From: JBCDHN01 sp964351855
GTDB lineage: Bacteria; Verrucomicrobiota; Verrucomicrobiia; Verrucomicrobiales; DEV007
Direction of reading: 5' to 3'
Length of the DNA stretch: 64,000 nucleotides
Assembly: GCA_964351855.1 (NCBI GenBank)
Contig: CAYGQD010000002.1
Coordinates: 1 to 64,000, forward strand
Below, one piece after another: positions 56,135 through 64,000 of this stretch (position 1 is the stretch's first letter; the number at the start of each line of letters is the position of its first letter). Both the position numbers and the translations under genes were made by a program. Below the pieces are notes generated by a model. That model ran no database searches. It saw only the letters and a program-made list of their open reading frames with translations, and was not told where the DNA came from.

Positions 56135-59100
56135 TTAGTGATAATACGCCGGGCGAAAGGTGGTTTCTTCGATTTTGATGTCGTATCGACCGGTCAAAAA
56201 TTCTTTCCGCATCTCCAAAAGCTCCTCAGCTTCAACGGGAAACCAACGAATCTGATCAAAAAAGCGCAGCAACCAGGGTTTTCCTGGCTCAAATCGGTCA
56301 GTTGTCCGAAATCGATTCCAAATCGGCAGGGTTCGACCCACAAATTGATAACCGCCAGGGCCTTCCATTCCGTAGATGCACAAATAGGCACCACCGATTC
56401 CGACGGCATTTTCCGGCGTCCAGGTTCGGGCCGGATTGTACTTCGTCGTGACCAGCCGATGGCGGGGATCGAGCGGCGTCGCCACCGGGGCTCCCAGATA
56501 GACATCACCTAGCCCGAGCACAAAGTAGGAAGCCTCGTAGACAATCCGGCGCACGTCTTCCTGCGATGCCAAGCCATTAATTCGCCGGATGAACTCGATG
56601 TTGCTGGGGCACCACGGAGCATCGTCCCTCACAATCTGCATGTATTTCTGGATCGCCTCTTGGGTGGCGGGATCATCCCAACTCAACGGAAGATGAACGA
56701 TTCGACTGGGAAACTCCAGGTCGTCGTTTTGGGGCAAGTTCTCTTCCAACTCCAACATCAGATCCACGACCGCGTTTCGGGGAATCAGAAGCGGGTCGAA
56801 CTGAACCTGGAGGGAGCGAATTCCGGGAACGAGTTCCAGCAACCCGGGAAAGGGTTCGCTCTGAATCGCTTCGTAGAGTGCTTGAACGCGAAACCGCAGA
56901 TCCAAATCGAGAATTTTTTCGCCGAACTCGATCAAAATGACCCCATCGCCACTTTGCCGGAAGCAAATACCAGGCGTTGCGTCGATCGACGCGCGCTCTT
57001 TTAAGATGGGGGAGTCGAGTTCGGTGGAGCTGACTTGGATGGGGCGATCGGGATTTTGGGTGAATTCCCTAATGTCGGTTTCTTGGAGAACCAGATCGGT
57101 TTCGGCGCGATCATTGGAGATGGGATGGAAGCGGACGGTGTCGCCGGGCCTCAGTTGCCCCATTTTCCAGAGGTCTTCCCGAGCGATCACTGCGGGACAG
57201 ACAAAACCACCCAAACTGGGGCCATCGGGTCCGAGCAAAATCGGCATGTCGCCGGTGAAGTCGATCGAGCCGACGCAATAGGCATTATCGTGAATGTTCG
57301 AGGGATGGAGGCCGGCTTCCCCACCATCCCGGCGCGCCCACTTCGGTTTGGGGCCAATCAGGCGAACTCCGGTTCGGTCCGAATTGTAGTGAACCTCCCA
57401 ATCGATCGCGAAAAAGGTTTCGATGTCTTCATCGGTGAAAAACTCGGGAGCGCCGTGAGGTCCGTAGGTGACGCGGAGGTTCCAGGCATCGGTGAGTTGC
57501 GGGGCAAACTCCGGAATCAGCGCGTTCGTCGGCTGATCAACCCACTCGGCCATGGGGAGAACGTCCCCCGCTTTCAATGCCCGGCCTCCGTGACCGCCAA
57601 ATTTGCCAAGCCGGAAGGTGGAGCGGCTTCCGAGGTATTCGGGAACCTGAATTCCGCCGTTCACAAGAAGGTAGGCGCGCTGGCCGGGGCCGATCACGGA
57701 TCCCAGTTTGAGAGTTTGGCCGGCGGAAATGCGAATCGGTTGAAACTGCTCAATCGGATTCCCGTCGAGCTTGGCTCCCATGTCGGCTCCGGTCAGACAG
57801 ATGGTTGTTTCTCGATTGAAGCGCAGTTTGGGGCCACGAACGGCGAGTTCGAGTCCGGCGGCGGATTCGTCGTTCCCCAGAATCTGATTCCCGAGCCGAA
57901 AGCTCAACGCATCAAACGGGCCCGAAGGGGGAACCCCCACATCCCAACGGCCAATCCGACCCGGATAATCCTGAACCGTGGTTTCCAAACCCGGATCCAG
58001 CACATCGATCGTTTGCGGCGCGTAGTCGAAGCGATTGAGGAATCGGGTGGTGATGGCGGCCTCGGCAAACGCCTCCGATTTCAGGATGTTGGCGACATAA
58101 GCTTGATTGGTTTCGATCCCGTGGCAATCCAGCTCCTCCAAACCATGAATCAGCGCGGCGATGGCTTCTTCTCGCGTGGGTTGCAGGGAGATGACTTTCG
58201 CCAGCATCGGATCGTAAAAGCTGGAGACCTCGGTTCCGGTTTCGATTCCCGAATCGCAGCGCAAGTCCTCGGGAGCGTTGAAGAGGGTGATCAGTCCGCT
58301 GCCAGGCAAAAAGTCTTTGTGAGGATCTTCCGCGTAGAGGCGGGCCTGGATCGCGTGTCCACCAGGTTGGAGGTTGGAGGCAAGTTCCGACAGGGGCGGC
58401 AACTCCCCGGCGGCCAGTCGAATCATCCATTCGACCAGATCCAGTCCCCAAACTTCTTCGGTCACCCCGTGTTCCACCTGAAGCCGCGCATTGACCTCCA
58501 AGAAGAAGAACTTCCGATCGATCTCATCCCAGAGAAACTCGACCGTCCCAGCGGAGCGGTAGTTGACCGAAGTCGCGATTCTTACGGCTGCGCCAGCCAG
58601 CTCCGCGCGATCTTCATCCGCCAAGCCAGGAGCCGGCGTTTCTTCGATCACTTTCTGATTCCGGCGTTGGACGGAGCAATCGCGTTCTCCCAACGAGATG
58701 ACGTTTCCCTTCCCATCGCCGAAAACCTGCACTTCAATGTGGCGCGCCCGTTCAATGTATTTTTCGAGGAACAAGCTGGAGTCGCCAAAGTTGGAGGCCG
58801 ACAGTCGGCGAACCTGATTGAACAAATCCTCAACCTCGCGAGGTTCGCGGGCGATCTGCATTCCGATTCCGCCACCTCCGGCGGAAGACTTCAGGATCAC
58901 CGGAAATCCGACGGCTTCGGCCGTTTTCAGCGCATCTTCCGCGGTTTCCAACAAGGCGCTCCCCTCTAGCAGGGGAACGCCGCGTTCTTTGGCGATCTCC
59001 CGACAGACGTGCTTCAGGCCGCAGGTCCGGAGTTGTTCCGGCGTGGGGCCGATAAAGGCGATACCAGCTTCCTCACATCGACGGGCGAATTCCGGATTCT

Positions 59101-59359
59101 CACTGAGAAACCCATAGCCAGGATGAATCGCCTCGGCCCCGGACTCTTTGGCGGCGGCGATGATCTTGTCGATGTTGAGATAGGTGTCCGTGGCAGCATC
59201 GCCTCGAAGTCGAATCGATTCATCCGCCTGTAAGCGATGCGGGGACTCTTCGTCCGCGTCGGAAGCGACCGCTATAGAGGTGACGCCCAGTTTACGAAGG
59301 GTTCGTTGGATGCGGCAGGCGATCGCGCCCCGGTTAGCAATGAGAACGCGTTGAAACAT
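56135..59359 (-). CDS. Urea/guanidine carboxylase, lacking its biotin domain through an in-frame TAA
   Basis: The 1074-residue ORF has a biotin carboxylase domain (about residues 1-450; ATP-grasp loop KSSAGGGGIGMQ, EVNARLQVEHGVTEE). A KipA/AHS2-type region follows (about 455-760; PGLETTVQDYPGRIGRWDVGVPPSGPFD), then a KipI/AHS1-type region (about 790-1000; ILIEFGEKILDLDLRF). This order defines urea carboxylase and its close relative guanidine carboxylase. The two adjacent DUF1989 genes, established as carboxyguanidine deiminase subunits in such clusters, make guanidine the more likely substrate. Its ATG overlaps the upstream stop by one base (TAATG). Confidence 0.92.
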   Translation of the reverse strand: MFQRVLIANRGAIACRIQRTLRKLGVTSIAVASDADEESPHRLQADESIRLRGDAATDTYLNIDKIIAAAKESGAEAIHPGYGFLSENPEFARRCEEAGIAFIGPTPEQLRTCGLKHVCREIAKERGVPLLEGSALLETAEDALKTAEAVGFPVILKSSAGGGGIGMQIAREPREVEDLFNQVRRLSASNFGDSSLFLEKYIERARHIEVQVFGDGKGNVISLGERDCSVQRRNQKVIEETPAPGLADEDRAELAGAAVRIATSVNYRSAGTVEFLWDEIDRKFFFLEVNARLQVEHGVTEEVWGLDLVEWMIRLAAGELPPLSELASNLQPGGHAIQARLYAEDPHKDFLPGSGLITLFNAPEDLRCDSGIETGTEVSSFYDPMLAKVISLQPTREEAIAALIHGLEELDCHGIETNQAYVANILKSEAFAEAAITTRFLNRFDYAPQTIDVLDPGLETTVQDYPGRIGRWDVGVPPSGPFDALSFRLGNQILGNDESAAGLELAVRGPKLRFNRETTICLTGADMGAKLDGNPIEQFQPIRISAGQTLKLGSVIGPGQRAYLLVNGGIQVPEYLGSRSTFRLGKFGGHGGRALKAGDVLPMAEWVDQPTNALIPEFAPQLTDAWNLRVTYGPHGAPEFFTDEDIETFFAIDWEVHYNSDRTGVRLIGPKPKWARRDGGEAGLHPSNIHDNAYCVGSIDFTGDMPILLGPDGPSLGGFVCPAVIAREDLWKMGQLRPGDTVRFHPISNDRAETDLVLQETDIREFTQNPDRPIQVSSTELDSPILKERASIDATPGICFRQSGDGVILIEFGEKILDLDLRFRVQALYEAIQSEPFPGLLELVPGIRSLQVQFDPLLIPRNAVVDLMLELEENLPQNDDLEFPSRIVHLPLSWDDPATQEAIQKYMQIVRDDAPWCPSNIEFIRRINGLASQEDVRRIVYEASYFVLGLGDVYLGAPVATPLDPRHRLVTTKYNPARTWTPENAVGIGGAYLCIYGMEGPGGYQFVGRTLPIWNRFRTTDRFEPGKPWLLRFFDQIRWFPVEAEELLEMRKEFLTGRYDIKIEETTFRPAYYH

Positions 59360-59994
59360 TAGGAATCCCAGATGGAAACGCGCACTGGCGTTGGGTTAAA
59401 AGCGTTGCAGGGATTGTTCAATTGCGGGCAATTTGAGATGAGAGCGATGACGTCCATCTCCGCCTTCATTTCGACATACCGTCCTGGCGCGGAAATGCCG
59501 TCCTCGAAGGTGAGTTTTCCTTCCGGGGTGACGGGGACGTTCATGAAGAAGTTGATATTGCAGGTGATGTCGCGTTTGCCCAGTCCATGTCCCCATTCGG
59601 TCACGCCGCAGAGAAAACTATCGCGGCAGGCGTGCATGGACTCTTTTTCCAGGGCATACCGCATCGTATTGCTTTCTCGGGAACAGGCTCCGCCTAGCGT
59701 ATCGTGGCGTCCGCAGGTGTCAGCGGTAATTGTTAAGAGCACATTTCCTTCGGTGGAGATCAGTTGGGTCCCTGTGGTGAGATAAAGATTTCCCTGCCGT
59801 TGAATCGTATCACTGGCGCTATATCGATCGGTCGGATCGTGGGCACTATAGAATAGCGTATCGGCTGCCTGGTTTCCTTCGAGATCCAAGATGCGAAAGC
59901 TTTGCCCCGCTTGGATCTCGCGCATCCAATGGTCGCCAGCCAGGATCGTCTGCTCGTAGATCGCGTCGTTGGGATGGCGAGAGGATTCGATCAT
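59359..59994 (-). CDS. DUF1989 (urea-amidolyase-associated, carboxyguanidine deiminase-type) protein
   Basis: The 211-residue protein shows the DUF1989 pattern: ILDLEGNQAADTLFYSAHD, TCGRHDTLGGACSRES, CNINFFMNVPVTPEG and a C-terminal ISNCPQLNNPCN. Together with its 243-residue neighbour, this matches the two-subunit enzyme (CgdA/CgdB in published work on guanidine-using bacteria) that removes ammonia from carboxyguanidine to give allophanate. Older annotation calls the pair UAAP1/UAAP2. Start and stop overlap both neighbours by one base, so it is translated as part of a coupled operon. Confidence 0.9.
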   Translation of the reverse strand: MIESSRHPNDAIYEQTILAGDHWMREIQAGQSFRILDLEGNQAADTLFYSAHDPTDRYSASDTIQRQGNLYLTTGTQLISTEGNVLLTITADTCGRHDTLGGACSRESNTMRYALEKESMHACRDSFLCGVTEWGHGLGKRDITCNINFFMNVPVTPEGKLTFEDGISAPGRYVEMKAEMDVIALISNCPQLNNPCNAFNPTPVRVSIWDS

Positions 59995-60725
59995 CAGCGC
60001 AGGGCGTAGGTGTTCTCGGTATTGGTCAAAGCTCGATCGTTTTCAGGTCGGGATTTTCGGTAGAAATCTTGATCTGCGGGGACGCCGCTGGTGACCGTGA
60101 GTCGAACCGGTTTCGGTGCATATTCCGGGTTCGGATCGAGGGGATGTTGGCAGGTGTTTAACACGACCAGCGTGTTCATCTCGAACTGCAATTCCACGTA
60201 GCTTCCCGCTGTTGAATGACCGGAAACGAAGGACAGTTGGCCGTCTTCATCGGCCATCACTTTGCTGAACCAATTGATGTTGGGAGCCAGATCTCGTTTT
60301 CCCAATCCCCATTTGTTTAGCTCAATTAGGAAGTTGTCATTCGCATTGCGATGAAAGTCGTTCCGGGCCTCTTGGTAGGTTTTTTCTCCGTATTTTTCCG
60401 TGACCAGCGCAGCGTTGGAACATCCACAGACGGTGTCATGCCAGCCAACTGTGTCTTCCGTAATTCCGGCGAAGATTCGACCCATGTCAGAGTGGAGGCA
60501 AAAGGTCTTCGTGAGATAGAAGATCTGTTGGCCCTTGAGGGTGTCGGGCATATTATAACGCTCCAACAGTTGGTCGGAATGATAGAGCAGCATCCCGACG
60601 TTCGCGCCACCTTCGAGATCGGTCAGGCGAAGTCTCTTGCCGCGCCCGATGACGTTTGACCACATCCCTCCGCCCGTGATGGTGGTCTCGTAGACGGGCA
60701 AGGGAGCCCCGGAGGAATCGGTCAT
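59994..60725 (-). CDS. DUF1989 (urea-amidolyase-associated, carboxyguanidine deiminase-type) protein
   Basis: The 243-residue partner has LTDLEGGANVGMLLYHSD, DTVGWHDTVCGCSNAAL, PNINWFSKVMADEDG and LNTCQHPLDPNPEY. The conserved HD plus Cys/Gly core is shared with the neighbour gene, indicating paralogous subunits of one complex. I do not assign A or B. It overlaps the NikR-like gene upstream by four bases (ATGA) and the next DUF1989 gene by one base. Confidence 0.9.
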   Translation of the reverse strand: MTDSSGAPLPVYETTITGGGMWSNVIGRGKRLRLTDLEGGANVGMLLYHSDQLLERYNMPDTLKGQQIFYLTKTFCLHSDMGRIFAGITEDTVGWHDTVCGCSNAALVTEKYGEKTYQEARNDFHRNANDNFLIELNKWGLGKRDLAPNINWFSKVMADEDGQLSFVSGHSTAGSYVELQFEMNTLVVLNTCQHPLDPNPEYAPKPVRLTVTSGVPADQDFYRKSRPENDRALTNTENTYALR

Positions 60726-61195
60726 TTGGTTGGCATCGGCAAAGGGTGGATCGGAGGAAGAATGGTCGAGAAAATCGTTAATCGTCCGGCTTTCACCCCA
60801 CGGCAGGTGATCAATTCATCCGAGATTTTTTTGAGCCGTTTCGCGGGTCCTTGCACTAACAAAACCTCCATGGTGTGTTCGTTTTCGAGCAGGATGTGTT
60901 GGGAACTAATCACTTCATTGATGTGACGCCGTTCTATATCTGCGAGAGTTTGCAACAAGGTCGGTCGCGACTCATCATAGAAAAGGGTGATGGTTCCTGC
61001 CATGATTTCGTCCCCGAATTCCTGATAGTGATCGAGCGAACTCTGGTGAATCATCTCGGCGACCGCCTGGGAGCGGCTCTGAAAACCGCGACGAATGACG
61101 AGATTGTCGAGCGATTCGAACACTTCGGGGAGAAGTGAAACGGTGATCCGTTTGACTCCTTCCGGGGGATTAGCTGATGGTGCCGATTGGCTCAT
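60722..61195 (-). CDS. NikR-like RHH-ACT transcription regulator without nickel ligands
   Basis: The 157-residue protein has an N-terminal ribbon-helix-helix (VKRITVSLLPEVFESLDNLVIRRGFQSRSQAVAEM) and a C-terminal ACT-like domain (GTITLFYDES, SSQHILLENEHTMEVLLVQG), the NikR layout. Aligning on that block, the E. coli NikR nickel ligands His76, His89 and Cys95 fall on Arg89, Leu102 and Thr108. Only the equivalent of His87 (His100) is kept. So it probably does not sense nickel through the canonical site and may respond to another ligand of the guanidine/urea pathway. It is the first gene of the operon, divergent from the ABC ATPase; a GGCAT-C-ATGCC palindrome lies 40 bases upstream. Confidence 0.88.
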   Translation of the reverse strand: MSQSAPSANPPEGVKRITVSLLPEVFESLDNLVIRRGFQSRSQAVAEMIHQSSLDHYQEFGDEIMAGTITLFYDESRPTLLQTLADIERRHINEVISSQHILLENEHTMEVLLVQGPAKRLKKISDELITCRGVKAGRLTIFSTILPPIHPLPMPTK

Positions 61196-61234
61196 ACTTG
61201 TGAGAAAGAAAGTATTACGAGAGCGAGGATAGCA

Positions 61235-61245
61235 GGCATCATGCC
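61235..61245. promoter_or_regulatory. Small palindrome in the divergent promoter, possible operator
   Basis: GGCAT-C-ATGCC is a perfect five-base inverted repeat with one central base, in the 120-base space between the NikR-like gene and the ABC ATPase. Ribbon-helix-helix regulators bind palindromes in such sites, but this one is shorter than the E. coli NikR operator. I looked for a guanidine riboswitch here and saw none. Confidence 0.3.
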
Positions 61246-61315
61246 AAACAGCCGTGTTTTACCGGGTTTTGGCGCGGAAGTTGCTAGTTGTGGCTTTGAG
61301 TATCTTTGCATCGCC

Positions 61316-62221
61316 ATGGTCCAGTCCCTTCAACTCCCAAGCTATCTCGATCAATCGCCGGCTGTCGCAGCGCGGTTCGAGCGTCTGAAACAGAGGAAAG
61401 TCGGGCTGGATGTCGCCAATATGGGGAAGGTGTTCCACGGGAGTTCCGGATCGGTCGAGGCTCTGCGCGACGTCAGTTTTCAGGTTTACCGCCGGGAATT
61501 CATGTGCGTTCTCGGCGCTTCCGGTTGCGGGAAATCGACGCTGATTCGCATTCTGGCAGGTCTGGAGCATCCGACCACGGGGGAAGTGCTTTTGGATGGA
61601 GAGCCGGTTTCCGGTCCCTGCCCGGATCGGGGAATGGTTTTTCAGGGCTACACTTTGTTTCCCTGGCTCACAGTGAAACAAAACGTGATGTTCGGGCTCA
61701 AGATGAACGGCAGGGGAGGGACGGAGGCGGAAAGCGAGGCTCGGCAATGGATCGACTTGGTTGGTCTATCGCGATTCGAAGACTCTTATCCTCACCAACT
61801 TTCCGGCGGCATGAAGCAGCGGGTGGCCATCGCCCGCGCCCTGGCGAATCAACCACGGATTCTGCTGATGGACGAGCCGTTTGGTGCCTTGGATGCCCAA
61901 ACGCGGGCCCAGATGCAAGCCTACCTCCTGCAAATCTGGAAGAACGTGAACATCACGATTCTTTTTATCACCCATGATCTGGATGAAGCGATCTATCTGG
62001 CGGATCGGATTCTGGTTCTCAAGCCGAACCCCGGAGAAGTGGCTGAGATGATCGAAGTTTCCGTTCCGCGGCCGAGAACCCCGGATCAAAGCATCATCCC
62101 CGAGTTTCTCGCCACGAAGAAACGGCTGGAGGAATTGATTCACCCGGAGCGGACTTCCGCCACGGAACAGGATTCCATTCCGATGCTGCGGATGACTGCG
62201 GAAGAAGCGGATATCGAGTAG
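61316..62221 (+). CDS. ABC transporter ATPase (nitrate/sulfonate/taurine type)
   Basis: The 301-residue ATPase has Walker A GASGCGKST, Q-loop VFQGYTLFPWLTV, signature LSGGMKQRVAIARALA, Walker B RILLMDEPFGALDA and H-loop ITHDLDEA. It belongs to the TauB/SsuB/NrtD group, which in guanidine and urea-carboxylase clusters imports the substrate. No permease or solute-binding protein gene accompanies it in this window. An N-terminal extension of about 30 residues precedes the usual start. The ATG at 61316 was chosen because the upstream extension to 61187 overlaps the regulator gene. Confidence 0.93.
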   Translation: MVQSLQLPSYLDQSPAVAARFERLKQRKVGLDVANMGKVFHGSSGSVEALRDVSFQVYRREFMCVLGASGCGKSTLIRILAGLEHPTTGEVLLDGEPVSGPCPDRGMVFQGYTLFPWLTVKQNVMFGLKMNGRGGTEAESEARQWIDLVGLSRFEDSYPHQLSGGMKQRVAIARALANQPRILLMDEPFGALDAQTRAQMQAYLLQIWKNVNITILFITHDLDEAIYLADRILVLKPNPGEVAEMIEVSVPRPRTPDQSIIPEFLATKKRLEELIHPERTSATEQDSIPMLRMTAEEADIE

Positions 62222-62242
62222 CCGACCTGCTTCCTCGCTTCC

Positions 62243-63121
62243 TCAATTCACCAGTTCCGCCTTCTTGGGCTGGTATTCGGGAGATTCCCAATTTGCAAAC
62301 CGCTGGCGCAGGTTTCTCGCCATCCACTGATTGATTTCCCAAAGGTCCGCCACGGGTTCCTGAGTGTAGGGTTCCAGATGGAGGTAACCGTCCGTGCCGA
62401 ATTCCGGGGTCATCGTGATCCTTTCCATCCCGCGATTCTTCAGGCTGTCCCAGATCTGTCGCCACCAAGCCATGTGGCGATCGACCGTGTCCGTGTATTC
62501 GGGAGCGCGAGGATCGGGAACCTGAGGCCCCTGGTCATAGCCAACCCGCGCGTGAATGTGCCAGCAGTTCTTGCCAAAGTCGTTCAGCAGCTTGGGATCA
62601 TCATCGAGCACGAGCCGTTCCGTCACGCAGCACCAATGGCTGAAGTCGAGCGTCAGCTTCAGATCAGGGAGTTCACCAATGAGTTCGCGAGTGATCCAGG
62701 GAGTAAACGTGGACCGACTGCGATGGGTTTCGACCGAGATCGCCGTTTGATATTCCTGTTCCATTTCGAGCACCTTCTGGAAAAATTTGATCTGTTTGGC
62801 CATGGGCCAGGCATCTAGTCCGGCCTGGGTATTGATGAAAACGGGCTCCACCGGAAGGCTGTCTTCAATGCCGCTGCGAAGATCATCCAGGTGTTCTTGG
62901 ACGGACGCCTTGGGGGAGGGGACATACCATCCGCCGGTGTAGACTTCCGCGATCATCTTCAGGTCGGCCGCTTCCAGTTGCCCCATAAAGATCGCGCGAT
63001 TTCCGGGCTCTTTCGGCACGGTGCCTTCAATGCCATCAAAGCCTGCGAATTCAGCTTGATCGATCGCCTCTGTCAAGCTGCCGGTGTGCCCCCATAAGGG
63101 TTTGTAGATATCCAATTTCAT
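62243..63121 (-). CDS. Sugar phosphate isomerase/epimerase-like TIM-barrel protein
   Basis: The 292-residue protein begins KLDIYKPLWGHTGSLTEAIDQAEFAGFDGIEG and has a barrel pattern with SVETHRSR, LTLDFSHWCCVTE, CWHIHARVGYDQGPQVPDP and MTPEFGTDGY. This supplies the Glu/Asp/His metal ligands of the AP-endonuclease-2/xylose-isomerase-like superfamily. Substrate is unknown. Its start overlaps the stop of the upstream deacetylase by four bases (ATGA). It does not share strand orientation with the ABC ATPase, with which it is convergent. Confidence 0.85.
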   Translation of the reverse strand: MKLDIYKPLWGHTGSLTEAIDQAEFAGFDGIEGTVPKEPGNRAIFMGQLEAADLKMIAEVYTGGWYVPSPKASVQEHLDDLRSGIEDSLPVEPVFINTQAGLDAWPMAKQIKFFQKVLEMEQEYQTAISVETHRSRSTFTPWITRELIGELPDLKLTLDFSHWCCVTERLVLDDDPKLLNDFGKNCWHIHARVGYDQGPQVPDPRAPEYTDTVDRHMAWWRQIWDSLKNRGMERITMTPEFGTDGYLHLEPYTQEPVADLWEINQWMARNLRQRFANWESPEYQPKKAELVN

Positions 63122-63984
63122 TGCGGTAAATCCAGATTCACTTCTCGGCGAGCTTCCGGGTTCTCCTGAACGTACCTCGCCAGTTCCGTTCCGGTGGTAA
63201 TCCAAGCGTCGCCGAGATCGAGCATGCCTCGGATCATTCGCTCTAATAATTGTACCCGCGATGGCCTCCCACTCAGCCACGGGTGAAGGGTAAGCACCAT
63301 GCAGCAACCGTAGTCCCGCAGGGCTTCAAATTCGCGCCACCAGAGCCGATACACTTTCTCACAATCCTCCGGGATCACACCCCAGGCAGGATCGGCATTG
63401 AAGGCAAATTGTTCCCAGTCTTCCAGCATCCATTGCCCGGGAAGTTCGACGAGCCCGTTGGGATGAAGGTAGGGAACGTCATCGTCCATCAGGCTGGCGT
63501 CGTAGAGAAAGCCGTGTTCTTTGAGCAACGCGGTCGTCCCCGGATTCAGCTCGAACCAGGGGGCGCGGAAGCCGACGGGACGTGTTCCGGTGATCTGCTC
63601 CAGCAAGCTCGTGGACTGTTCCAGGATCGCCGCTTCTTCCGTCTCGGAAAGCGTCGGTAGTTTTTCGTGAAGATGGCCGTGAGCGCCGATCTCGTGTCCC
63701 TGATCGGCGATCGCGCGCGTCATCTTGGGATGGTGTTGGGCTACCCAGGACGGGATGAAGAAGGTTCCCGGGACCTCGTAGTGATGAAGCAATTCAAGGA
63801 TGCGCGGCACACCCACTTCCGGCCCGTAGGCGCATTGGGACATCGTCGTGACTCGATCGGCGAGTTCGGCTCCCTCAGAGAGCGCCGTGGTTTCCCCATC
63901 CACGTCAAAGCAGAGCATCACCGCGACCCGCTTTCCGTGGGGCCATTCGAACCTGAGTTTCGGCTGGAATCTCGGCAGGCTCAT
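63118..63984 (-). CDS. Polysaccharide-deacetylase-fold amidohydrolase (PuuE-like)
   Basis: The 288-residue protein has the NodB-type catalytic motifs: MLCFDVDGET (metal Asp and base Asp, near residue 25) and QGHEIGAHGHLHE (the H-x3-H motif, near residue 100). A RAPWFELNPGT and a late MVLTLHPWLSG follow. It resembles the PuuE allantoinase/imidase subgroup, which acts on purine- or pyrimidine-derived amides rather than polysaccharides. That would suit the nitrogen-scavenging context. It is overlapped by the TIM-barrel gene; any partner further right lies beyond the window. Confidence 0.85.
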   Translation of the reverse strand: MSLPRFQPKLRFEWPHGKRVAVMLCFDVDGETTALSEGAELADRVTTMSQCAYGPEVGVPRILELLHHYEVPGTFFIPSWVAQHHPKMTRAIADQGHEIGAHGHLHEKLPTLSETEEAAILEQSTSLLEQITGTRPVGFRAPWFELNPGTTALLKEHGFLYDASLMDDDVPYLHPNGLVELPGQWMLEDWEQFAFNADPAWGVIPEDCEKVYRLWWREFEALRDYGCCMVLTLHPWLSGRPSRVQLLERMIRGMLDLGDAWITTGTELARYVQENPEARREVNLDLPQ

Positions 63985-64000
63985 AACGTCTTCGCAATGC

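Noticed and set aside
57035..58969. 644-residue plus-strand ORF
   Set aside because: It lies entirely opposite the carboxylase, whose domains are all clear.
61196..61315. Possible guanidine riboswitch upstream of the transport gene
   Set aside because: I could not see the conserved ykkC core or paired ACGR-loop hairpins; only a short palindrome is present. A covariance-model search would settle it.

Overview
The window looks like part of a chromosome scaffold from a member of the PVC superphylum, most likely Verrucomicrobiota, probably a metagenome-assembled genome. The clues are a DUF1501 gene paired with a DUF1549/DUF1553 planctomycete-type cytochrome gene, membrane-anchored VWA and PQQ-propeller proteins, an ECF sigma/anti-sigma pair of the kind common in this group, and a TorF-like outer-membrane barrel. 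GC content is moderately high. A 10-N assembly gap lies at 23571-23580. The lineage call is an inference from gene content; there is no rRNA gene to anchor it.

Left part (1-31.4 kb) is mixed housekeeping and accessory DNA. It holds a truncated FAD oxidoreductase, an AsmA-like protein, a DAACS symporter, a decayed dxs fragment, the DUF1549/1553 (frameshifted) and DUF1501 pair, a Uma2 nuclease-like protein, an M3 oligopeptidase and two uncharacterised proteins. These are followed by a STAS plus GAF-SpoIIE-HATPase regulatory pair, carA, an SGNH-like secreted protein, a PQQ propeller gene crossing the assembly gap, gcvT, a GT4 glycosyltransferase, a VWA membrane protein, an SDR epimerase, an N-acetylmuramoyl-L-alanine amidase and ymdB.

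The middle (31.4-45.2 kb) is the conserved transcription/translation cluster tRNA-Thr, tuf, tRNA-Trp, secE, nusG, rplK, rplA, rplJ, rplL, rpoB, rpoC. It has a good sigma-70-type promoter at its head, hairpins that could attenuate before rpoB, and a clear terminator after rpoC. rpmG is absent from the cluster. Most of these highly expressed genes lack a Shine-Dalgarno sequence.

From 45.5 to 53.8 kb there is an ECF sigma/anti-sigma pair, an envelope operon (BON/OmpA-like protein, 60-residue membrane protein, membrane-anchored protein with four tandem helix-hairpin-helix repeats), two Gfo/Idh/MocA oxidoreductases and an outer-membrane barrel protein.

The right end (54-64 kb) is a nitrogen-scavenging cluster. 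A tightly overlapping minus-strand operon encodes a NikR-like regulator, two DUF1989 proteins, a urea/guanidine carboxylase and allophanate hydrolase. By established knowledge of this gene set, it most likely carboxylates guanidine, deiminates carboxyguanidine to allophanate, and hydrolyses allophanate to ammonia and CO2. The carboxylase is split from its biotin-carrier domain by one in-frame TAA codon. A divergent orphan ABC ATPase and an overlapping TIM-barrel/polysaccharide-deacetylase pair complete the window.
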